From: DASSKA01 sp035765755
Lineage (GTDB): Bacteria; Actinomycetota; Actinomycetes; Propionibacteriales; Nocardioidaceae
Reading direction: 5' to 3'
Assembly: GCA_035765755.1 (NCBI GenBank)
Contig: DASTWW010000238.1
Span: forward strand, 1-12,166
Length of the DNA stretch: 12,166 nucleotides
How positions within the stretch are numbered: the stretch's first letter is position 1; each line of letters starts with the position of its first letter. Shown here piece after piece: positions 1 through 5,219 of the stretch. Made by a program: the position numbers and the translations under genes. The notes beneath the pieces were generated by a model, which was given only the letters and a program-made list of their open reading frames with translations, was not told the DNA's origin and did not search any database.

Positions 1-105
1 CACCACGCCGATCCGCTCGCCCTCGCCGATCCCGAGGCCGACCGAGGACAGCAGCGGCCGGATGCCGTACGCCTTGTCGACCCGCTCCAGGCTGACCAGG
101 TTCAC
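1..105 (-). CDS. ABC-F family ATP-binding protein, N-terminal fragment
   Basis: Only the first 35 codons are inside the window; the gene runs off the left edge. The protein begins VNLVSLERVDKAYGIRPLL and continues to GEGERIGVV, which is the usual start of an ABC ATPase domain: the aromatic A-loop region (KAYG) followed by the strand leading to the Walker A loop, which lies outside. No membrane segment precedes it, and this start is typical of soluble ABC-F (Uup/EttA/TTC-like) proteins that act on ribosomes or give antibiotic resistance. The GTG start is at 105-103 and overlaps the ispE stop codon in the sequence GTGA, which implies translational coupling. Subfamily and function cannot be settled from 35 residues; the ABC-F call leans partly on the known neighbourhood (an ABC-F gene often follows ispE in actinobacteria). 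Confidence 0.75.
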   Translation of the reverse strand, partial: MNLVSLERVDKAYGIRPLLSSVGLGIGEGERIGVV

Positions 106-1010
106 GACACCACCCGGGCACCGGGCACCGGGCCGGTGGCGACGCTGACTGACTCCAACCCCGCGGACCCCAGCGCGATCACCACCTTCGCGGCGTGCTC
201 GGGGCTCTCGCAGAGAAACAGACAGCTCGGCCCGGAGCCCGACAGCAGCGCCCCGTGCGGGGCGGCCCCCCGCCCGGTGGTCAGGTTGCGCTCCAGCTCC
301 GGGCGCAACCGGAACGCCGCGGGCTGCAGGTCGTTGGCCAGCGCCGCACCCAGGCCGTCGACGTCGCCTTGCCGCAGGGCCTCCAGCAGCGCGGCAGGCA
401 CCTCCGGCTCGGGTGCGACGGTCCCGGCGCGCAGCCGGTCCAGCTCACGGTAGACCGCCGGTGTGGACAGGCCCGCCGGCGACTCGAGCACCGCCCACCA
501 GTACTCCCCCTGCGTCTCCAGCGGGGTGACCAGCTCGCCGTGCCCTGACCCGACCGCGGTCTCGCCGAGCAGCGCGAACGGCACGTCCGAGCCGAGCTGC
601 CCGGCCAGCACGGCGAGCTCCTCGAACGGCGTCGCCGTGCCCCAGAGTGCGTCACAGGCCACCAGCGTCGCCGCGGCGTCCGCGCTGCCCCCCGCCATCC
701 CGCCGGCCACCGGGATCCCCTTGACGATGTGGATCGCCACCGCCGCGTCGAGGCCGTGGTGGGCGGCGAGCAGCCCAGCCGCCCGGACGGCGATGTTCGA
801 CGAGTCGGTGGGCACGTCGGCGACGGCCAGCCGGGCGTCGCCGGACACGGTCACGGAGCACTCCGAAGCGGGCCGGACCCGCACCTCGTCGTACAGCCCG
901 ATCGCCTGGTACACCGTCGCCAGCGAGTGGAACCCGTCCGGCCGGGGTGCCCCCACCCCGAGGCACAGGTTGATCTTGGCCGGCGCGACGCCCGCCACCT
1001 CGGCGCTCAC
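102..1010 (-). CDS. ispE: 4-diphosphocytidyl-2-C-methyl-D-erythritol kinase
   Basis: IspE phosphorylates the 2-hydroxyl of 4-diphosphocytidyl-2-C-methyl-D-erythritol with ATP, in the cytosolic MEP pathway to isopentenyl diphosphate. The 302-residue product is a GHMP kinase of normal length. It has PAKINLCLGV at residues 10-19, whose Lys12 matches the catalytic lysine. The glycine-rich ATP loop is PVAGGMAGGSADAAA near 100-114, the catalytic-type Asp142 sits in GSDVPF, and the third GHMP motif is LLSGSGPSCLFL near the C-terminus. The open frame extends upstream to 1571, but that part runs through rsmA. The GTG at 1010-1008 gives the expected N-terminus and overlaps the rsmA stop in GTGA, so the two are probably translationally coupled. 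The downstream ABC-F start overlaps the ispE stop in the same way. Confidence 0.96.
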   Translation of the reverse strand: MSAEVAGVAPAKINLCLGVGAPRPDGFHSLATVYQAIGLYDEVRVRPASECSVTVSGDARLAVADVPTDSSNIAVRAAGLLAAHHGLDAAVAIHIVKGIPVAGGMAGGSADAAATLVACDALWGTATPFEELAVLAGQLGSDVPFALLGETAVGSGHGELVTPLETQGEYWWAVLESPAGLSTPAVYRELDRLRAGTVAPEPEVPAALLEALRQGDVDGLGAALANDLQPAAFRLRPELERNLTTGRGAAPHGALLSGSGPSCLFLCESPEHAAKVVIALGSAGLESVSVATGPVPGARVVS

Positions 1011-1885
1011 GAGCCACCCCCCGAGCCAGCCGCCAGCCCCTCCGCGATCCGGGCGAACTCCTCGACGGTCAGCGACTCGCCGCGGGCGGTGGGCGGGACG
1101 CCCGCCTGAGCCAGCGCCGCCTCCGCGGCCACAGCGGAGCCGGCCAGCCCCCGCAGCGCGCCTCGCAGCGTCTTGCGGCGCTGCGCGAACGCGGCGTCCA
1201 CGACCGCGAACACCTGCTGCCGGCTGGCCGTCGTCACGGGCGGGTCGCGCCGCTCCCAGGCAACCAGGCCGGAATCCACGTTCGGCGCCGGCCAGAACAC
1301 GTTGCGGCCCACGGAGCCGGCCCGCCGCAGGGTGGCGTACCACGCGGCCTTCACCGACGGCACCCCGTAGGTCCGCGAGCCCGGAGCGGCCACCAGCCGG
1401 TCGGCGACCTCGGCCTGCACCATCACCAGCCCGCGCCGCAGCGACGGCAGCGTGGCCATCAGGTGCAGCAGCACCGGCACCGCGACGTTGTAGGGCAGGT
1501 TGGCCACCAGCGCGGTCGGCTCCCCCGGAAGGTCGGTGACCTGCAGCGCGTCGGCGACCACCACGTCGCACCGGTCCGCGACGGAGGGCGCGTACGACGC
1601 GAGGGTGGCCGGCAGCGCGGCACCGAGCACCGGATCCACCTCCACCGCGACGACGTGGTCCACCACCTCGAGCAGCGCCAGGGTCAACGAGCCGAGCCCC
1701 GGGCCCACCTCCACCACCCGGTCCTCGGCGCCGACCCCGGCCGCCCGGACGATCCGGCGCACCGTGTTCGGGTCGATCACGAAGTTCTGGCCGCGCTGCT
1801 TGGTGGGCCGGACCCCGAGCGAGGCCGCCAGGGCACGCACCTCCGCGGGCCCCAGCAGCCTGGGCTTCGGGTCTGCGCTCACCAC
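1007..1885 (-). CDS. rsmA: 16S rRNA (adenine(1518)-N(6)/adenine(1519)-N(6))-dimethyltransferase
   Basis: RsmA/KsgA dimethylates two adjacent adenines in the 3' terminal hairpin of 16S rRNA using S-adenosylmethionine, late in 30S assembly; loss in other bacteria gives kasugamycin resistance. The product, about 292 residues, carries the family landmarks in order: GQNFVID near residues 32-38, the SAM-binding VVEVGPGLGSLT (57-68), the acidic motif AVEVDP (80-85), the target-base motif NLPY (129-132), then the small C-terminal domain with FAQRRKTLRGAL. Two in-frame GTGs lie at 1885-1883 and 1882-1880. The first is chosen because a TAGGCT box ends exactly seven bases upstream, which fits a leaderless transcript. 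A longer start at 1954 would add 23 residues unlike the family. It follows rpf by about 85 bases and overlaps ispE by GTGA. Confidence 0.95.
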   Translation of the reverse strand: MVSADPKPRLLGPAEVRALAASLGVRPTKQRGQNFVIDPNTVRRIVRAAGVGAEDRVVEVGPGLGSLTLALLEVVDHVVAVEVDPVLGAALPATLASYAPSVADRCDVVVADALQVTDLPGEPTALVANLPYNVAVPVLLHLMATLPSLRRGLVMVQAEVADRLVAAPGSRTYGVPSVKAAWYATLRRAGSVGRNVFWPAPNVDSGLVAWERRDPPVTTASRQQVFAVVDAAFAQRRKTLRGALRGLAGSAVAAEAALAQAGVPPTARGESLTVEEFARIAEGLAAGSGGGS

Positions 1886-1898
1886 GCCGGCGAGCCTA
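1886..1898 (-). promoter_or_regulatory. Candidate leaderless-transcript promoter (-10 box) for rsmA
   Basis: Reading the minus strand, TAGGCT (1898-1893) matches the actinobacterial -10 pattern TANNNT and is followed by seven bases and then the GTG start at 1885. In mycobacteria and streptomycetes this spacing puts the transcription start on the first base of the start codon. There is no Shine-Dalgarno sequence in front of the GTG and no clear -35 box. The box lies in the rpf-rsmA gap, so rsmA, ispE and the ABC-F gene could be transcribed apart from rpf. This is inferred from pattern and spacing only. Confidence 0.45.
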
Positions 1899-1970
1899 TC
1901 GAGACGCCAGACGGCCGGCTGGCGGGGCGTACCCTGACCGGCCGGCCGACACAAGCGCTTACTGGCTCAC

Positions 1971-3143
1971 CTACTGGGGCAGACCGAGCTGCTGGGAGCA
2001 GGCCGGCCACGCGCCGTACCCGCCGCTGGCGTCGCGCACCTTGGTGGCGATGGCGATCTGGGTCTCCCGGCTGGCCTGGTTCGGGTAGCCGGAGCCGCCG
2101 TACGCCTGCCAGGTGGACAGCGTGAACTGCAGCCCGCCGTAGTAGCCGTTGCCGGTGTCCGCGGCCCAGTTGCCGCCGGACTCGCACTGCGCGAGCTGGT
2201 CCCACACCGTGCTGCCGCTGGCGTAGTTGGTGGTCGGCGCCGGGGCCGGCCGGCTCTTGGTGCCCACCCGGACGATCGCCGGCACCGGCTGGCTCTGCGT
2301 GGTGGAGCGGATCGCCTTGCGGGACACCACGTGCCCGTTGTGGAACACGATCCGGTAGACCACGTGCCGGGTGCCGGGGTGCCCGGACCGCACGGTCACG
2401 GAGTGGCCGCGGTACATGTGCGGCGCGTTCTTGGTGATCGTCTGGTAGCCGATCGACTCGTTCACGGCCTTGGTGGTGGTGCGCACCCGGGTCACCACGA
2501 TCTTGTCGCCGTCGTGGACGGTCGCGCCGAGCGCGGGCTTGACGATGTCGTTGTTGTCCACGTGGATGCCGAGCTGCTGCAGGGTCTGGGTCACCGTCAT
2601 CGCCGGCACGTTCTCGTGATGGGCCTTCGCACGGCCCACCTCCACGACGATCCGCTTCGGCGTGACCACCGAGAGGTCCAGGCCCTGGCGGGAGATCCCG
2701 GCGCTGCGGCTGGTGGACAGGTCGGCGTTGCTGAACCGGAGCCCGAGCTGCTGCAGCGCGTCGGCGACGTCGGTCGCGGTCACCCAGTAGGTCTGGTGCT
2801 GCCCGTCCACGCTGATGTCCAGCGGCCGGCCGTAGCGGACCGCGATGTGCGTGCCGTCGCTGATCGGGGTGTCGGCCGACGGCGCCACCAGGTCGTGCTG
2901 GCCGACGTGGATGTCCTGGGCGGCGAGCACGTCACCGACGGTCCCGCCGAGCGAGCTCACCTGGGTGGGGTGCCCGTCCACGGAGAGGGTGACGGTCTTC
3001 TTCATGCTCGCATAGCCGGCCGCGCTCGCGGCCAGAGCCAGCGCGACCGCTGCCACCAGCGTGGCGAGGAGCTTCTTGCTGCGGCTCAACCCCCGCACCG
3101 CAGCCGCAGGGTTCGTCTTCTGGGCCAGTTGTCCGAAGCGCAC
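1971..3143 (-). CDS. Resuscitation-promoting factor (DUF348-G5-Rpf domains)
   Basis: Rpf proteins are lysozyme/lytic-transglycosylase-like enzymes that cut peptidoglycan outside the cell and stimulate regrowth of dormant actinobacteria. This protein (390 residues from the GTG) has a basic N-terminus and one hydrophobic segment at about residues 24-44, a signal or membrane anchor. Three DUF348 repeats follow (beginning near KTVTLSVDG, RPLDISVDG and KRIVVEVGR), then a G5 domain (from about TTTKAVNESIGYQTI), a Pro/Ala-rich linker, and a C-terminal Rpf domain (WDQLAQCESGGNW onward). Glu321 in CESGG is the catalytic glutamate, and the two domain cysteines (QCES and PACS) can form the usual disulfide. 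This is the RpfB architecture of mycobacteria and other actinobacteria. The GTG at 3143 is preferred over an upstream start at 3197 because GGAG stands four bases before it. Its place between tatD and rsmA matches mycobacterial rpfB. Confidence 0.95.
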   Translation of the reverse strand: MRFGQLAQKTNPAAAVRGLSRSKKLLATLVAAVALALAASAAGYASMKKTVTLSVDGHPTQVSSLGGTVGDVLAAQDIHVGQHDLVAPSADTPISDGTHIAVRYGRPLDISVDGQHQTYWVTATDVADALQQLGLRFSNADLSTSRSAGISRQGLDLSVVTPKRIVVEVGRAKAHHENVPAMTVTQTLQQLGIHVDNNDIVKPALGATVHDGDKIVVTRVRTTTKAVNESIGYQTITKNAPHMYRGHSVTVRSGHPGTRHVVYRIVFHNGHVVSRKAIRSTTQSQPVPAIVRVGTKSRPAPAPTTNYASGSTVWDQLAQCESGGNWAADTGNGYYGGLQFTLSTWQAYGGSGYPNQASRETQIAIATKVRDASGGYGAWPACSQQLGLPQ

Positions 3144-3327
3144 GCTTCTCCAATGGTCGTCCTCCCCGGGCCGCGGGCGCGGCACACACGGGAGCACACC
3201 GTCGGGGGCCGGATGCCGGCTCCGAACAGCTGCAGGAGGTCACACGGCGTCCGCGGTCCCCCACCGCACCGTGCAACCCACGTGTTGCCGCCCGAGAACT
3301 TCCCCGCTCCCGGCCAACAGTCACGAG
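3144..3327 (-). promoter_or_regulatory. Long structured 5' leader of the rpf gene
   Basis: If transcription starts just downstream of the -10 box at 3333-3328, the rpf message has a leader of roughly 180 bases. It contains a well-formed imperfect hairpin at 3278-3238 on the minus strand: GGT/ACC, then CACGG/CCGTG, then GCGGT/ACCGC, closed by a five-G loop. A second element runs between GGAGC and GCTCC and holds a GCCGG-CAT-CCGGC hairpin. Actinobacterial rpf genes are often controlled by a cyclic di-AMP (ydaO-type) riboswitch, and GGGGGACC here recalls part of that core. The other invariant blocks of that riboswitch are not found, so it is called only an unassigned structured leader. No coding sequence is seen here. 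Confidence 0.4.
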
Positions 3328-3357
3328 ACGATAACGGGCGCTGCTGGCCGATCACAA
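3328..3357 (-). promoter_or_regulatory. Candidate sigma-70-type promoter for rpf
   Basis: On the minus strand TTGTGA (3357-3352) and TATCGT (3333-3328) are separated by 18 bases and lie in one of the few AT-richer stretches of the window. They match the housekeeping -35 (TTGACA) at four of six positions and the actinobacterial -10 pattern TANNNT. The copies of TCGGCC/TTGGCC around the boxes could be operator half-sites, but this is speculative. Confidence 0.45.
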
Positions 3358-3366
3358 ATAATCCGG

Positions 3367-3390
3367 CCGAAACAGTCGTCCGTTTCGGAC
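3367..3390 (-). terminator. Candidate terminator-like hairpin between tatD and rpf
   Basis: On the minus strand CCGAAAC (3388-3382) pairs perfectly with GTTTCGG (3373-3367) around an eight-base loop, and the hairpin is followed by CCGGATTATTTG, a weak T-rich tail. An overlapping alternative hairpin, GTCCG-AAA-CGGAC (3390-3378), excludes the first. The position suits termination of tatD transcripts just upstream of the rpf promoter. The tail is imperfect, so an operator is also possible. Confidence 0.4.
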
Positions 3391-3442
3391 AGATTCGGGT
3401 GGTTCATCCGGGTAATTTGGCTAGTCCGGATGGGCTATGTCG

Positions 3443-3460
3443 GGGTGAGTCCCGTCACCC
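3443..3460 (-). terminator. Short hairpin after the tatD stop
   Basis: GGGTGA and TCACCC pair perfectly around a six-base loop, 17 bases past the tatD stop codon on the minus strand. There is no T-run. It may assist termination or protect the 3' end of the message, and it could be chance in GC-rich DNA. Confidence 0.25.
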
Positions 3461-3477
3461 GTTCGGGCCACTCCCGG

Positions 3478-4302
3478 TCACCAGGCCCCGCCGTAGGCGG
3501 CGTCAGTGTTCGCCGCGATGGCCGCGCAGAGCGCCTCGAGGTCGGTCTCGCGCGTCTCGGCCATCGAGCGCACGGTGAGCGGCACGAGGTACGACGCGTT
3601 GCGGCGACCGCGGTAGGGGGTGGGGGTCAGGTACGGCGCATCGGTCTCCACCAGTACCCGGTCCAGCGGCGTCGCTTGCAGCGCCTCGCGCAGCGGCGCG
3701 GCGTTCTTGAAGGTCACGGTGCCGGAGAACGACAGCCAGGCCCCGCGGTCGAGGCAGGCCCGCGCGAAGTCGGCGTCGCCGGAGAAGCAGTGCATCACGA
3801 CGCGGTCCGGCACGCCGACCTCGTCGAGGATGGCCAGCACGTCGGCGTGCGCGTCGCGGTCGTGGATCACCAGGGTCCGGTCCAGCCGGCGGGCCAGCTC
3901 GATGTGCCGGCGGAACGAGTCGTGCTGGGCCTCCCGGCCGTCCTCGCCGGTGCGGAAGTAGTCCAGCCCGGTCTCTCCGACCGCGCGGACGCAGTCCCGG
4001 GTGGCCAGCTCGGCGATCTCGGCCATCGCCTCCTCGAAGGTCTCGGACTCGGCCAGCGGCGGGGCCTCGTTCGGGTGCAGGGCCACCCCGGCGACCAGCG
4101 AAGGGTGTGCGTGGGCCACGTCCACCGCCCAGCGGGCGCCGGGCCGATCGCAGCCGATCTGCACGATGCGGGTCACGTTCACCGCCGCGGCGGCGGCGAT
4201 CGCCTCCTCCGCGGACAGCCCGGCGTCCATGTCCAGGTGGCAGTGGTTGTCGACCACCGGCAGCGGCAGCGGCTCGGGGGCTGGCGGGCGTTCCTGGCTC
4301 AC
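3478..4302 (-). CDS. tatD: TatD family metal-dependent hydrolase (DNase)
   Basis: TatD proteins are cytoplasmic metal-dependent hydrolases of the amidohydrolase/TIM-barrel group; characterised members degrade DNA with 3'-5' exonuclease activity. The 274-residue product has every metal-site motif: DNHCHLD with His20 and His22, Glu111 in VGETGLDYF, His148 in VIHDRDAH, His172 in MHCFSGD, and Asp222 in ETDAPYLTP. Length is usual for the family. The GTG start at 4302-4300 lies nine bases after the rsmI stop, with no strong ribosome binding site, so translation probably depends on an rsmI-tatD transcript. In several actinobacteria a methionyl-tRNA synthetase gene lies in this neighbourhood; here there is no room for one between rsmI and tatD. 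Confidence 0.94.
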   Translation of the reverse strand: MSQERPPAPEPLPLPVVDNHCHLDMDAGLSAEEAIAAAAAVNVTRIVQIGCDRPGARWAVDVAHAHPSLVAGVALHPNEAPPLAESETFEEAMAEIAELATRDCVRAVGETGLDYFRTGEDGREAQHDSFRRHIELARRLDRTLVIHDRDAHADVLAILDEVGVPDRVVMHCFSGDADFARACLDRGAWLSFSGTVTFKNAAPLREALQATPLDRVLVETDAPYLTPTPYRGRRNASYLVPLTVRSMAETRETDLEALCAAIAANTDAAYGGAW

Positions 4303-4311
4303 CGGAGCAGG

Positions 4312-5160
4312 CTACGGGGCGGCCTTGTGGAAGGCGTCGTAGACCACCCGCTTCGGAAGGCCGGTGCGGCGGGTCACCTCCAGCACCGCGTCGCGGCGGG
4401 ACAGCCCGGTCGCCTCGGCGTCCGCGACCAGGGCGGCGATCTCCGCCTCGTCGGGCGGTACGACGGAGGTGGCCGGCGCGCCCTCGACGACCAGGGTCAC
4501 CTCGCCCCGGACACCGGCGTCGGCCCAGGCGGCGAGCTCGGCCAGCCCCGCCCGTCGTACCTCCTCGTGGGTCTTGGTCAGCTCGCGGCACACCGCCGCC
4601 CGCCGCTGCCCGCCGAACGCGGCGGCCATCGCCTGCAGGGTGGCCGCGGTGCGGTGCGGGGCCTCGAAGAACACCATGGTGCGTGCCTCGTCCGCCAGCG
4701 CTTCGAGCCGACGGCCCCGATCGCCGGCCTTGCGGGGCAGGAATCCCTCGAAGCAGAACCGGTCCACCGGCAGTCCGGACACCGCCAGCGCGGTGAGCAC
4801 CGCGGACGGCCCGGGCACCGCGGTCACCGCGATGTCCTGCTCGACCGCGGCGGCCACCAGCCGGTAGCCGGGGTCGGACACGGACGGCATCCCCGCGTCG
4901 GTGACCAGCAGCACCCGCTCGCCGTGCTGCAGGCTCTCCAGCAGGGCCGGGGTGCGCGCCGCCTCGTTGCCCTCGAAGTAGGACACCACCCGGCCGGGGA
5001 TCTCCACGCCGAGCTGGGCGGCCAGCCGCTTCAGCCTGCGCGTGTCCTCGGCGGCCACCACGTCCGCGCCGGCCAGCTCGGTGGCCAGCCGGGGCGGCGC
5101 GTCGGCGGCCCGGCCGATCGGGGTGGCGGCCAGCACCAGCACGCCTGCGGAGGAGGACAC
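4312..5160 (-). CDS. rsmI: 16S rRNA (cytidine(1402)-2'-O)-methyltransferase
   Basis: RsmI transfers a methyl group from SAM to the 2'-O of C1402 in the decoding centre of 16S rRNA. The 282-residue product is a tetrapyrrole-methylase (SAM-MT class III) fold protein. Motifs in order: LVLAATPIG near residues 8-16, AAEDTRRLKRL around 36-46, LLVTDAGMPSVSDPGYRLV in the middle, AVPGPSAVLTALAVSGLP, the FCFEGFLPRK segment, and VCRELTKTHEEVRRA. The asparagine that often follows ATPIG is replaced by arginine, a region that varies in actinobacterial members. The GTG start (5160-5158) places ATPIG at the expected distance from the N-terminus. The gene diverges from pmt with 59 bases between the two start codons and is followed closely by tatD. 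Confidence 0.94.
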   Translation of the reverse strand: MSSSAGVLVLAATPIGRAADAPPRLATELAGADVVAAEDTRRLKRLAAQLGVEIPGRVVSYFEGNEAARTPALLESLQHGERVLLVTDAGMPSVSDPGYRLVAAAVEQDIAVTAVPGPSAVLTALAVSGLPVDRFCFEGFLPRKAGDRGRRLEALADEARTMVFFEAPHRTAATLQAMAAAFGGQRRAAVCRELTKTHEEVRRAGLAELAAWADAGVRGEVTLVVEGAPATSVVPPDEAEIAALVADAEATGLSRRDAVLEVTRRTGLPKRVVYDAFHKAAP

Positions 5161-5206
5161 CCGCCGATCTTCGCAGCAGCAGCCCCGGTGACGCAGCCTG
5201 GCTCCG

Positions 5207-5219
5207 TAGCATGGCGGGC
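5207..5219 (+). promoter_or_regulatory. Candidate leaderless-transcript promoter (-10 box) for pmt
   Basis: TAGCAT (5207-5212) fits the actinobacterial -10 pattern TANNNT and is followed by exactly seven bases and then GTG at 5220. The spacing puts the transcription start on that GTG, and the alternative ATG at 5211 would lie inside the -10 box. No Shine-Dalgarno sequence precedes either codon, and no clear -35 box is seen. The geometry is the same as that in front of rsmA. Confidence 0.5.

Noticed and set aside
1011..1571. N-terminal extension of ispE
   Set aside because: The extra residues are Arg/Gly-rich and come from the rsmA coding region. The IspE family begins just before PAKIN, where the GTG at 1010 lies.
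3144..3330. ydaO-type (cyclic di-AMP) riboswitch ahead of rpf
   Set aside because: Only a GGGGGACC fragment fits. The conserved GGGUGAAUC-like and CCGUCAGCUAACC-like blocks could not be found, so the assignment is not made, although the genomic context would suit it.
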